Assembly (NCBI GenBank): GCA_015059735.1
Contig: SUZX01000006.1
Location: forward strand, 62,001-126,000
Reading direction: 5' to 3'
Length of the DNA stretch: 64,000 bases
Source of the DNA: Rikenellaceae bacterium
GTDB lineage: Bacteria > Bacteroidota > Bacteroidia > Bacteroidales > Rikenellaceae
Shown: piece by piece, positions 1 to 8,446 of the stretch
Layout of the letters: every line of letters begins with the position of its first letter
Numbering within the stretch: position 1 is the first letter of the stretch
The notes under the pieces: generated by a model
Seen by the model: the letters and a program-made list of their open reading frames with translations, nothing else
What the model was told of the DNA's origin: nothing
Database searches by the model: none
Program-made: the position numbers and the translations under genes

Positions 1-1018
1 CGAGTTGTTGCCGTATTGCTTCGGCCGAGAGTGCTCCTCCCTCCGTGCGGAAGTGTCGTACAACGATGAGCATTACGGCCAAGAGTATCTTGCGCCGTTG
101 GTCATAACTGATGAGCAACGATTCGCGTTCTTCGCCGAAACGGGCGATATTTTGGTAGGCAAACGACAATTCGCCCCCGAAAAGCAGAATCTGCCACGAG
201 GTTTGCATCCACACCAACAACAACGGCAAAGCTGCAAAACTGCCGTATATGGCATTGTAGGAGGTCATCCATTTTTGCAGGTAGATATATCCCCATTGGA
301 AGAGCAAAAATCCGGTGCCGGCCACGATTCCCGCCATCAAAGCACTGCCGAATTTCACCCGCGCATTGGGAATTACCATGTAGAGAAAGGTGAACATCAC
401 CCAAATCACCACCAGCGATACCAACCGCGATGCCAAATGGAAATACCAACTGTCATCGAATCCCAACAGTTGCTCGGCATAGTTGCCTATGGCACTCGCC
501 ACAACCCACAACAACGGTACGATCATTACCACTGCCAAGTAGTCGGTGTATTGTCGGGTGATACTGCGTTGCACCTTCACTTCCCAAATGTTGTTGAATG
601 CGCTCTCGATCGAACTGAACACCCGAATCACGGCCCAAAAGAGCGTCACCAATGCCACTGTTGCCACTACGCCACCGCGAGTACGTGCCAACGCTTTCTC
701 GGCAAATCCGACCACATAATCGATAATCTCAGGGTTCTGCGGGAAGAGTCCGTAGAGATTTTCGACCAATCCCTCTGTCAGTCCGAACCCTTTCATGATG
801 GCAAAAACTACTGCTACGATCGGCACCAACGACATGAGCGTATAGAAAGTCAGTGCCGCTGAGCGGATGAGTGTGCCGTGTTCGAGCAAACCTCGGGCTG
901 TATAGAAAAGCAATCGATATTGTTGTACAAACCAACGTACCACCGGATTGCGCCATTCGCGGATGTCGCGCCGGAAAATCGTGTCGGTAAAATAGGTGAG
1001 TATGTCGTTGAGTTTCAT
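1..1018 (-). CDS. YihY/BrkB family inner-membrane protein (partial, C-terminus beyond left edge)
   Basis: The frame opens at the ATG at 1018 and stays open to the window edge, giving about 339 residues of a longer protein. It shows the hydrophobic pattern of the YihY/BrkB (formerly 'ribonuclease BN') family: the stretch LIRSAALTFYTLMSLVPIVA near residue 50 is the family's hallmark first membrane segment, followed by several further membrane helices to about residue 300. The family is a six-helix inner-membrane protein of uncertain transport function; the RNase assignment is obsolete. It lies 30 bases downstream of the methyltransferase gene on the same strand. A TAnnTTTG-type -7 match lies in that gap (complement of 1040-1047). 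Bacteroidetes members often carry an extra cytoplasmic C-terminal domain, which would lie outside this window. Confidence 0.85.
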   Translation of the reverse strand, partial: MKLNDILTYFTDTIFRRDIREWRNPVVRWFVQQYRLLFYTARGLLEHGTLIRSAALTFYTLMSLVPIVAVVFAIMKGFGLTEGLVENLYGLFPQNPEIIDYVVGFAEKALARTRGGVVATVALVTLFWAVIRVFSSIESAFNNIWEVKVQRSITRQYTDYLAVVMIVPLLWVVASAIGNYAEQLLGFDDSWYFHLASRLVSLVVIWVMFTFLYMVIPNARVKFGSALMAGIVAGTGFLLFQWGYIYLQKWMTSYNAIYGSFAALPLLLVWMQTSWQILLFGGELSFAYQNIARFGEERESLLISYDQRRKILLAVMLIVVRHFRTEGGALSAEAIRQQL

Positions 1019-1048
1019 AGGCCGGTATGACGAATTATGCAAAACTAA

Positions 1049-2200
1049 CTATTTTAATCGGATAAGCCAATAATCATCGCCTATTTTCGTGCAGGCCACC
1101 CGTATTTCGCTTCCAGCCCGCATGCCGAGCCGCCGCATGATCTCCTCGGTGGCAATCGGGAAGTCACGTTTGAAGATCTCGGCTTTGCATCCTTTGAACG
1201 TGTGTTTGAGCCTTTTCGGATCGTAAGGTTCGATCCCGTCGATCGCCATCACACGCCCCAAAATGTCGTGAGGCTCTTCGGTGGCAAATCCAAAACCGTT
1301 TTCGTTCCAAATGTCGGCTTTGCCGTGTAGGTGTAACCGTGCCAACCGTGCCTTTTGCAGAGCCACATCGGGAATCACCAACCAACCGTAACGTTCCGGA
1401 CAAAATGTAGGGGGCGGTAGCGGTGTTGTTTTTTCGTCGGATTGTGCCGTGAAACTCCCCTTTCCGAGAGCCGTTGCGGTAATCTGAGGCCCCGAGCCGT
1501 CGGCGTAGATCACCACCTCTTTACATTCATCGGCTATCGAGAGCACCTCTACGCGACACTTGTCGAAGATGCGTTGTGCCTCATCGACATCGAACAACGG
1601 TGAGTTTTTGATGCAGATTCGCGGGGCAATTTCGCGCAGTCGGGGCAGCAACGTCACTATGTTCGGCGAACAATCCTCCATGCGTACTTTCTTCAACCCG
1701 TCGGTTCCGCGACGGTCGGGGTCGGCATAGATCCAGTCGAAATACAAACCTTCGCGTGTGAGATACTCCTCGGCCGAACAGCATACCACCTCGACATTTG
1801 TGATCCCCAGCCGTGCAAAATTTTCGTGAGCCACCTGCGCCAATACTGGGTCGCGCTCCAAGGTTACGACTTGCCGAAACCGACTGCTCAACGCGCGGGC
1901 ATCTACTCCCAATCCGCAGGTGAGATCCAGCACCGTATCGCCGGCAATCTGTTTGGTGGCAGCGCATGCCTCACTCGAAGCCTGCTCGAAAGCGCGTGGA
2001 GGCAAAATACATTGTGCTGCGGCATAAGAGGGCAGTTTCCGTTCGGCACGTGCAAGGTATTTTACCTGTGTGGCCACTAACCGTGCGTGGGGGATACGGC
2101 TGTCCAATGCCACCTCCAACGGATCGCGTCCGCGTGCTTCGGCAATCGTTTGTCGTACCTCCGGTCGGGTCAGTATCGAGAGTTCTTCGGGAGTTATCAT
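1049..2200 (-). CDS. Class I SAM-dependent methyltransferase, THUMP-like (PG_1098 type)
   Basis: The protein has 383 residues from the ATG at 2200. Residues about 88-100 (DTVLDLTCGLGVDARAL) form the SAM-binding glycine motif I, and YADPDRRG resembles the (D/N)PPY-type catalytic motif of nucleic-acid methyltransferases. The C-terminal part fits the THUMP-like and ferredoxin-like modules of the Porphyromonas PG_1098 family, so RNA is the likely substrate (inference from family). The start codon overlaps the stop of comEC (ATGA at 2197-2200), which implies translational coupling. The longest open frame runs much further upstream but reads antisense-like, low-quality sequence through comEC, so I rejected that longer start. 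The exact target base is unknown. Confidence 0.85.
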   Translation of the reverse strand: MITPEELSILTRPEVRQTIAEARGRDPLEVALDSRIPHARLVATQVKYLARAERKLPSYAAAQCILPPRAFEQASSEACAATKQIAGDTVLDLTCGLGVDARALSSRFRQVVTLERDPVLAQVAHENFARLGITNVEVVCCSAEEYLTREGLYFDWIYADPDRRGTDGLKKVRMEDCSPNIVTLLPRLREIAPRICIKNSPLFDVDEAQRIFDKCRVEVLSIADECKEVVIYADGSGPQITATALGKGSFTAQSDEKTTPLPPPTFCPERYGWLVIPDVALQKARLARLHLHGKADIWNENGFGFATEEPHDILGRVMAIDGIEPYDPKRLKHTFKGCKAEIFKRDFPIATEEIMRRLGMRAGSEIRVACTKIGDDYWLIRLK

Positions 2201-3705
2201 CGCCGTAAAGTTACAATTTTTTTCGGCTTTTGTGACCATGCCACAAGGGTTGTCCCGATAAAAACGAGATAAATGGTGACCATAGCCCCTGTCGGCAACG
2301 CATATTCGATCACTCCGCCATGCAGTTCGGCCGTTTGGTGTGCCAAAGTCCCAAGCGCCTCGGTTGTTACAGCAATGAATGGCTCTACCACCGTCGCCAC
2401 CCACCCGAAGGGCAGCAACAACCAAATCACTCCTCCCGCCACGATTCCCGTAGCCAACAGAATCGCTATGGGGTTTAGTAGAATACCTGTTAGCGAAACA
2501 ATTCCAAAGGTGTGCGACACAAGCGGGATTGTCGCAATGTTTGCCACGACGCTGATGATCAAGGCATCGATGACGATGTTGAGTCCCCGCCATCGACTTC
2601 GCAGCCGTCGGCAGAGCGGTATACCCCAGCAAAGAATGGCTGCAACGGCAATGAACGAGAGTTGGAAACTGATGTCGCCCAACCATGCGGGATTCCACAA
2701 TAACATGCCGAAAGCTGCAGTGGCCAACGCATTGAGAGCCGAGTATTCCGATCCTGATATCAGACTGAATTGCAGTAACGTACACATTACACCGGCTCGT
2801 ATGGCACTTGGCGGAAATCCCGCCACTGCCACAAAGAGCCATACGGCTACCGTTACCGCCACCGTACGCCACAAATGTCCGCGCCGTACAAGAGGCAACC
2901 CCCACAATAATAGGTTGATCAACGCAAAAACAATTCCGGTGTGCAATCCCGACACGGCCAACAGATGCGAAAATCCGCTGCGGGCAAAGTTGTCGCGCAA
3001 TGCGGAATCAATTCCGCTTCGGTCGCCTGCGGTCATGGCTCGCACAAGTGCCTCGGCTTCGGTTGGGAGGGTTAGTCGTTTGAGCCGTTTGACCGCGCGT
3101 GAGTGCCATGTGTCGTGCTTTTCGGGGTGTTGTTCGAGCAGATTCCGTTCTCCTATCCATAATACTCCGACCATCCCGCGCCGTGCCATCAGTCGGCGAT
3201 AACTCTCCGCACCTCCCTGTAACGGTCGCAGTCGTCCGTGACAACGAAGCCGCTCATCGCTGCGCAGGGTTATCAGCGTGTCGGCTCGTAGCAGAATCCG
3301 ATCTTCGGCCGCGTGCCATTGTCCTTTCAGCGGATCGCGCCAAGCCGTGATTGTGGCTTCGGCTGCGGTGTACCCGTTGCGTTGAGTCGGAATTCCATCG
3401 ATGCGGAGTTCATAACCAGTGTCGATTCCGAGTGGTAGGGTGGATGTTGGTTCTTGCCACTCCGCAATGGCAAATCCTGCTGCAAGTAACATCCCGATAG
3501 CAGCTGTTTGCGAACGCAAGAGCAGCGCGAGAATCCCCGTACATACAAACGCACCCGCGAGCAACCACAAGGGTAGAACATAGAGATCGGCCAACGCGAT
3601 CCCTACAACAAAGGGTATCAATGCTTTGAGCATTGGTGTCGCCGAAAGATGTTCGAGAAGATGGCGAAGTTTCATGCGGGAGAGCATTTCTGCGGCCGAA
3701 ATCAA
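2197..3705 (-). CDS. comEC: ComEC/Rec2-type competence channel protein, without metallo-beta-lactamase domain
   Basis: This 502-residue polytopic membrane protein has an N-terminal hydrophobic block (about 20-75), a DUF4131-like soluble segment (about 80-190) and then the Competence domain, recognisable by the block SGFSHLLAVSGLHTGIVFAL near residue 235. Family members form the inner-membrane channel for incoming single-stranded DNA. The chain ends soon after the last membrane helices, so the C-terminal metallo-beta-lactamase (nuclease-like) domain of full-length ComEC is missing; shortened versions occur in Bacteroidetes. Starts at 3705 and 3675 (MKLRHLLEHL) are both possible. It follows batB after 24 bases and overlaps the methyltransferase start by four bases. 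Whether this cell is naturally transformable cannot be told from the sequence. Confidence 0.85.
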   Translation of the reverse strand: MISAAEMLSRMKLRHLLEHLSATPMLKALIPFVVGIALADLYVLPLWLLAGAFVCTGILALLLRSQTAAIGMLLAAGFAIAEWQEPTSTLPLGIDTGYELRIDGIPTQRNGYTAAEATITAWRDPLKGQWHAAEDRILLRADTLITLRSDERLRCHGRLRPLQGGAESYRRLMARRGMVGVLWIGERNLLEQHPEKHDTWHSRAVKRLKRLTLPTEAEALVRAMTAGDRSGIDSALRDNFARSGFSHLLAVSGLHTGIVFALINLLLWGLPLVRRGHLWRTVAVTVAVWLFVAVAGFPPSAIRAGVMCTLLQFSLISGSEYSALNALATAAFGMLLWNPAWLGDISFQLSFIAVAAILCWGIPLCRRLRSRWRGLNIVIDALIISVVANIATIPLVSHTFGIVSLTGILLNPIAILLATGIVAGGVIWLLLPFGWVATVVEPFIAVTTEALGTLAHQTAELHGGVIEYALPTGAMVTIYLVFIGTTLVAWSQKPKKIVTLRR

Positions 3706-3729
3706 GTGCCCATCCCTACGGTTGGCGGC

Positions 3730-4755
3730 CTATTGTTTGTTGAAAATATTTAGGTGGGCAAGCATCGGATTGCGACGATCCAATACGATCAATTCGATAA
3801 AAAGCAACACCAGCGCTGCGAGGAGCAGGTATTGATATTGTTCGTCGAATTCTTCGAATTGTATGGTCGATAATTCGCTTTGCTCCATGTCGTTAATCGT
3901 CTTGACAATCTCTTCCAATCCGATCGACAGCTTTGATGAACGGACATAAACACCGCCGGTGATTTCGGCAATCTGTGAGAGCATCTGTTCGTTGAGTTTC
4001 GATACCACCATGTCGCCCTTTTCATCTTTGATGAACTCGCCGTTGATCTGAATTGGAGCTCCTTCGGGCGTACCGATACCTATGGTGAATATCTTGATTC
4101 CTGCTTCTTTGGCACGTTCGGCTACCGCAATGGCATCATCGTCGTGGTTTTCGCCATCGGTGATCAAGACCACCACGCGACTCTGTTTCTCGTGATTATC
4201 TCCCGAAAAAGCCAACAGAGCCTGCTCCAACGCTTTGCCTATGGCTGTGCCCTGTATCGAAACTAACGAGGGGTCGATTCGGCGGGCAAAGGCTTTGGCC
4301 ATTCGATAGTCGGAGGTGATGGGTAGCTGCACCTTCGGTTCTCCGGCAAATACAACCAACCCCACGCGATCCTGCTGCAAACCGTCGAAGAGTTTGTTGA
4401 TGGCATATTTTGTCCGTTCCAAACGGTTGGGCTCGAAATCTTCGGCCAACATCGAGTTTGAGACATCGACAGCCAACATCATTTCGATCCCTTGTGCCTT
4501 CTCCTCGCGGAGTTTCGATCCCAATTGCGGTCGTGCCACCGCAAAGATCAATAGCATCAATGCCGTGCAGAAAATCACAAATTTCAAGATAACGCGCCCG
4601 TTCGATGCGTCGGGCATCAGTTCGGCTAACGTTTGTGCGACGCCGAAACGAGCCAAACGTCGCCGGCGGTTGTATAAGGCTAACAAAAAGAGGGCAACGA
4701 AGACTGGCAGGGTGGTCAATAACCAGAGATATTGCGGATTGGCGAAACGAAACAT
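3730..4755 (-). CDS. batB: BatB-like von Willebrand factor A domain protein
   Basis: The 341-residue protein begins with a membrane helix pair (about 8-30 and 58-78) and carries a VWA domain from about residue 90 to 280 with an intact metal-ion-dependent adhesion site: DVSNSM for DxSxS, a downstream Thr in the QGTAIG segment and TDGENH. A final helix near residues 312-330 anchors the C-terminus, so the VWA domain faces the periplasm. Together with the next gene it forms the BatA/BatB pair of the Bat (Bacteroides aerotolerance) system, named from B. fragilis work; the molecular role is still poorly defined. It is the sixth gene of the MoxR-led operon, 12 bases downstream of batA. The A/B assignment rests on order only. 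Confidence 0.85.
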   Translation of the reverse strand: MFRFANPQYLWLLTTLPVFVALFLLALYNRRRRLARFGVAQTLAELMPDASNGRVILKFVIFCTALMLLIFAVARPQLGSKLREEKAQGIEMMLAVDVSNSMLAEDFEPNRLERTKYAINKLFDGLQQDRVGLVVFAGEPKVQLPITSDYRMAKAFARRIDPSLVSIQGTAIGKALEQALLAFSGDNHEKQSRVVVLITDGENHDDDAIAVAERAKEAGIKIFTIGIGTPEGAPIQINGEFIKDEKGDMVVSKLNEQMLSQIAEITGGVYVRSSKLSIGLEEIVKTINDMEQSELSTIQFEEFDEQYQYLLLAALVLLFIELIVLDRRNPMLAHLNIFNKQ

Positions 4756-4767
4756 GATCGGAAAATT

Positions 4768-5754
4768 TTACGGGATGCGTTTCAATACGAGATTCGAGAG
4801 CAGGAATTCGGCCATGAGCAGCGCGATGGCTGCCAACAACCACGTGAGGAACAATTCGTGATAGGTGATGTGCTGAAAAACCTCCACCTTGCTTTTTTCG
4901 AGTTGGTTGATCTCGTCGTATATCGCTTTGAGTTTGGTTTTGTCGGTGGCGCGGAAATACTGTCCGCCGGTCATCTCGGCGATCTCTCCCAATGTTTTCT
5001 CGTCGATCTCGACCTTCTGTTGTACAAAAGTCATGTTGCCGAACATATCGACCGCCGGATAGGGAGCCGTTCCGCGTGTTCCCACACCGATCGTATAGAC
5101 CCTAATCCCTTGCGCTTTGGCAATTTCAGCGGCTGTCAGTGGTGCGATTTCTCCGCGATTGTTCACACCGTCGGTCAGCAGAATGATCACCTTCGATTTG
5201 GCATCGCTTTCGCGTAGGCGGTTGATTGCCGTTGCCAAACCGTTGCCGATAGCAGTTCCATCCTCGATCAAGCCGCTGCGGATACGTGACAGCAGTGTCT
5301 GCAACGTGCTTTGGTCGGTGGTCAGCGGACTCTGCGTGAAAGCTTCGCCGGCAAAAGCAACCAAGCCGATGCGGTCTCCGTAGCGGTCGGCGATGAATGA
5401 ACCGGCCACCTCTTTGGCTGCCGAAATACGGTCGGGCTTGAAGTCGCGAGCCAACATCGATCCCGAAACGTCGATCGACAACATGATGTCAATACCTTCG
5501 GTGTTGGTGTGTGAATTTTCCTCGATACCTTGCGGACGGGCAAGTGCCACAATCGCCAATCCCAAAGCTCCGATGCGCAGCGCAAAGGGTACATGGCGCA
5601 GCCAATAGCGTAGGGTCTTTGGTGCGCGAACAACTCCCTCGATCGAGGAGAGCTGAATAGTGGCACCTCCTTGCAGGGTGCGCCAAACGTAGTAGGCGAT
5701 GGCCGGTACAAGCAGTACCAGCAACCACAGATAATATGGTGATGCGAAGTGCAT
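4768..5754 (-). CDS. batA: BatA-like von Willebrand factor A domain protein
   Basis: This 328-residue protein has the same plan as its neighbour: two N-terminal membrane helices (about 8-25 and 57-75), a VWA domain with an intact MIDAS (DVSGSM, the DGTAIGNG threonine and TDGVNN) and one C-terminal membrane helix (about 304-322). MoxR-type ATPases are thought to act as chaperones that insert metal or partners into VWA proteins, which fits the operon. The two VWA genes share layout and motifs and probably arose by duplication. The start at 5754 is 18 bases beyond the batC stop and directly precedes a typical hydrophobic N-terminus (MHFASPYYLWLL). Confidence 0.87.
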   Translation of the reverse strand: MHFASPYYLWLLVLLVPAIAYYVWRTLQGGATIQLSSIEGVVRAPKTLRYWLRHVPFALRIGALGLAIVALARPQGIEENSHTNTEGIDIMLSIDVSGSMLARDFKPDRISAAKEVAGSFIADRYGDRIGLVAFAGEAFTQSPLTTDQSTLQTLLSRIRSGLIEDGTAIGNGLATAINRLRESDAKSKVIILLTDGVNNRGEIAPLTAAEIAKAQGIRVYTIGVGTRGTAPYPAVDMFGNMTFVQQKVEIDEKTLGEIAEMTGGQYFRATDKTKLKAIYDEINQLEKSKVEVFQHITYHELFLTWLLAAIALLMAEFLLSNLVLKRIP

Positions 5755-5772
5755 GTTAGCGTTGTGTTTGGT

Positions 5773-6567
5773 TTACCAATTTTTCTTGCTTCGGACAATA
5801 ACCCCCTGCTTCTCTTTGAGTTTCTCTTGGGTACGATCCTCTTGGGCTTGAATGGCGTCGAGCATTTGTTGTTGTTCCTGCTCGGAGATTTTGGCCGGCA
5901 CGGCCTGTGCCTCGCCCTGCTGCTTGTTGCCTTTGTCGTCTTTGTTCTGTTCGGGGTTTGCGGGATCCTGTTTTCCTTGACCTTGTTGCTGATCTGGCGG
6001 ATTTTGGTTGCTGTTTTGATCCTTTTTATCCTGTTGATCGTTGCCCTGCTGGTTTTGTCCGCCACCCTGCTGATCCTGATTCTGTTGTTGGTTCTGATCC
6101 TGATTTTGCTGGTTTTGGTTTTGCTGGTTCTGATTCTCTTCGAGCAGTCGTTTGGTATAGGCGTAGTTGTATTTGGCCTCCATATCCGACGGATTGAGTC
6201 GCAACGATTGTTTGTAACTTTCGAGAGCCTCTTTGTATTTCTGCTGTTTGAATTGGGCATTCCCGAGGTTGTAATAGGCCTCGGCACGCTCCTCGTCGGT
6301 GCGCAACGAGTCGGCCGCTGCTTTGGTCATCGTCTGCTCGGCACGATCGAACATCTCGGCTTTGTACAAGGCATTTCCGAGGTTGTAGGTTGCCTCAAAT
6401 TGGGCAGGAGCCACTTTTAAGGCCTCGTTGTAGTGCTCTACTGCCTCGTTGTAGCGGCCTTTGTTGTAGTTGCGGTTTCCCTTGCGCACCAAACTGCGTT
6501 CGGGCATCTGTTGTGCTGCAACGCCGAGTGTGGCAAAAAGAGCTATCAAATAGATCAGTCTATACAT
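5773..6567 (-). CDS. batC: BatC-like tetratricopeptide repeat protein with Gln/Asn-rich linker
   Basis: This 264-residue exported protein has a signal peptide (about 1-18, ending AAQQ), then about three TPR units between residues 25 and 140 (for example NRNYNKGRYNEAVEHYNEAL and AYYNLGNAQFKQQKYKEALE). From about residue 145 to 230 it becomes a low-complexity stretch of Gln, Asn and Asp. The last 30 residues return to a normal helical composition. TPR proteins of this operon are thought to scaffold the periplasmic VWA proteins. It starts 6 bases after the upstream gene stops. Here it precedes batA and batB, whereas in the commonly cited Bacteroides order it follows them. Confidence 0.85.
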   Translation of the reverse strand: MYRLIYLIALFATLGVAAQQMPERSLVRKGNRNYNKGRYNEAVEHYNEALKVAPAQFEATYNLGNALYKAEMFDRAEQTMTKAAADSLRTDEERAEAYYNLGNAQFKQQKYKEALESYKQSLRLNPSDMEAKYNYAYTKRLLEENQNQQNQNQQNQDQNQQQNQDQQGGGQNQQGNDQQDKKDQNSNQNPPDQQQGQGKQDPANPEQNKDDKGNKQQGEAQAVPAKISEQEQQQMLDAIQAQEDRTQEKLKEKQGVIVRSKKNW

Positions 6568-6573
6568 CGTTTG

Positions 6574-7560
6574 TTAGTTTTTCGGAGCGGTCAACTCCTC
6601 TTCCGTGATTGCTGCAACCTCCTCTTCCGCCAGTTTTGTCTCCTCCACGAAATAGTAGGCTTTGAGGTAGTCGGCTTCGTTTTGCTCAGCTTCGGGTATC
6701 GCTTTGGCAAATTTCACCAAGTCGCCATCGCGTAGAATGGCTGTCAGATCCATGCGTGCCTTGTCCGGCAACTCGATGTCGCGCATCGCCGCAATGATCT
6801 CGTCGGAGGTCATCTCCATAGCACCTATCTCCCAGCGTCGGGCAATGTAGGTACGCAGGATGTCGGTGAGCCCCGAATAGTATTGTTTGTGTTTGTCGTT
6901 CTGCCAAAGTTTTTGGTTGTGCAACGCTTCGAGAGCCTGAATTGCTTCGACATGTGGCGGCAGAGGCGGCGGAGTTTTGAACAATTCGCGCAGGTGCTTG
7001 CCGCGACTGTGCAGATAGCGAACCACCGCGTAGAGTATCGCTGCGAGCAACAGCAAGATTCCCACGCCCCATTTGACATACCCTGCAATCTCGGCAAATC
7101 GGAACGGTAACGTTTTCTGTCCCTTGACGTCGTAGATCGACTGCGAGGTGGAGTCTATTTGAAATGTGGTGACCTCCAAACGCAACGAGTCTCCGCTGCT
7201 TCGGAGTGTGTCGATGATATTTTTATCGGCGTAGAGCACATGTGCAAAACCTAAGTTGTAGAGCCCTTCCTCGAAGGCGGCCATGCGATAACGTTTGCTC
7301 AATCGGAGCAGTCGTCCGTCGCGCAACAGCGTATCTACCGGCAGGCTCTTGACCAACTCCAACTTATTGTCTTGCTTGGTGTCGAACTCCGGAAACTCGA
7401 CTACCTGCACAAGGTCCTTCTCCACCTCGATCACATAGTCGAAACGATCGCCGATACCGATGCTGTCGGGCTCGATGCGTGCTGTGACTTTCGGGGTTTC
7501 CTGTGCAAAGCCGCCGAAAGTTGCGAAGAGCAGCGTGATGGATGCAAAAAGTCGTTTCAT
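6574..7560 (-). CDS. Exported single-pass membrane protein of the Bat operon (BatD/DUF4381-like)
   Basis: The 328-residue protein has a signal peptide (about 1-20, ending GFAQE), a beta-rich periplasmic region to about residue 150, one membrane helix (WGVGILLLLAAILYAVVRYL, about 172-191) and a cytoplasmic, helical C-terminal part with several conserved-looking aromatic and acidic residues. This layout matches the DUF4381/BatD-like proteins that sit between the DUF58 and VWA genes in Bacteroidetes Bat operons. Its start overlaps the DUF58 stop by four bases (ATGA at 7557-7560). No enzymatic motif is visible and its role is inferred only from its place in the operon. Confidence 0.7.
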   Translation of the reverse strand: MKRLFASITLLFATFGGFAQETPKVTARIEPDSIGIGDRFDYVIEVEKDLVQVVEFPEFDTKQDNKLELVKSLPVDTLLRDGRLLRLSKRYRMAAFEEGLYNLGFAHVLYADKNIIDTLRSSGDSLRLEVTTFQIDSTSQSIYDVKGQKTLPFRFAEIAGYVKWGVGILLLLAAILYAVVRYLHSRGKHLRELFKTPPPLPPHVEAIQALEALHNQKLWQNDKHKQYYSGLTDILRTYIARRWEIGAMEMTSDEIIAAMRDIELPDKARMDLTAILRDGDLVKFAKAIPEAEQNEADYLKAYYFVEETKLAEEEVAAITEEELTAPKN

Positions 7561-8441
7561 CGCTGTTTGAATAGTTTTATCAGTTCCGCAACATAGTCGC
7601 CATCGGTAGAGATCGTAGCCGTATCTATGCGGTTGTGTTTTAACGAGTTGTCTATCGTTTCAGAGCGTTGCTGCCACTGCTCGGCATAGTGTTGGCGCAC
7701 GGCTCGCGACGAGGTATCGACCCACACCTTGCGTCCCGTTTCCGCATCTTTGAACTCCACAATTCCCACATCGGGCAACTCCGCCTCGCGAGGGTCGCTG
7801 ATGCGAATCCCCACCAGATCGTGCCGGCCGCAGGCGATTTTCAGCGCATCGTCCAATGCCGTATGGTCGTTTGTCGCATCGAGGAAGTCCGAGAGGATGA
7901 ATGCCGTGCAACGTTTCTTGTTGACATTCGTGAGGAAACGTACAGCCTCCGAGAGTTTTGTCCCTTTCGATTCGGGTTGAAATCCCACCAACTCGCGAAT
8001 GATTGTCAGGATGTGGCTGCGCCCCTTCTTCGGGGGAATGAACTTCTCAACCTTGTCCGAGAAGAAGATGCACCCCACCTTGTCGTTGTTCTGCGTGGCC
8101 GAAAATGCCAACACAGCGGCAATCTCGGTGATGATATTCTTTTTCAACCGCTCTGTTGTGCCGAACATCCGCGATCCCGAGACATCGACCAAGAGCATCA
8201 TCGTCAACTCGCGCTCTTCCTCATATACTTTGATGTGAGGTTTGCGCGAACGCGCCGTGACGTTCCAATCAATGTCGCGCACGTCGTCGCCGGCACGATA
8301 CTCCCTCACCTCGGAAAACGACATGCCTCGTCCCCGAAAAGCCGTATGGTACTTTCCGGCGAAGATCTCGTTTGACAGACCGCGCGTTTTGATCTCGATC
8401 TTGCGGACACGTTTGAGAATATCGTTCTCGGTTTGTTGCAT
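7557..8441 (-). CDS. DUF58 domain protein (VWA-like, MoxR partner)
   Basis: This 294-residue cytoplasmic protein is a clear DUF58 member: residues about 40-75 contain the signature GMSFSEVREYRAGDDVRDID, and a VWA-like core begins with LLVDVSGSRMFG (DxSxS). DUF58 proteins are almost always encoded next to MoxR ATPases and are presumed to be their client or adaptor. Length is normal for the family. It begins 5 bases after the moxR stop and ends overlapping the next gene, so the first three genes form a tightly coupled unit. Confidence 0.9.
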   Translation of the reverse strand: MQQTENDILKRVRKIEIKTRGLSNEIFAGKYHTAFRGRGMSFSEVREYRAGDDVRDIDWNVTARSRKPHIKVYEEERELTMMLLVDVSGSRMFGTTERLKKNIITEIAAVLAFSATQNNDKVGCIFFSDKVEKFIPPKKGRSHILTIIRELVGFQPESKGTKLSEAVRFLTNVNKKRCTAFILSDFLDATNDHTALDDALKIACGRHDLVGIRISDPREAELPDVGIVEFKDAETGRKVWVDTSSRAVRQHYAEQWQQRSETIDNSLKHNRIDTATISTDGDYVAELIKLFKQR

Positions 8442-8446
8442 TTCGA

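Noticed and set aside
5..862. 285-codon frame on the + strand at the left edge
   Set aside because: The minus strand carries a typical YihY/BrkB membrane protein open to the window edge; the + frame is its shadow, rich in His, Gln and Arg.
2273..3202. 309-codon + strand frame opposite comEC
   Set aside because: It shows an antisense composition pattern and no domain; comEC is well supported on the other strand.
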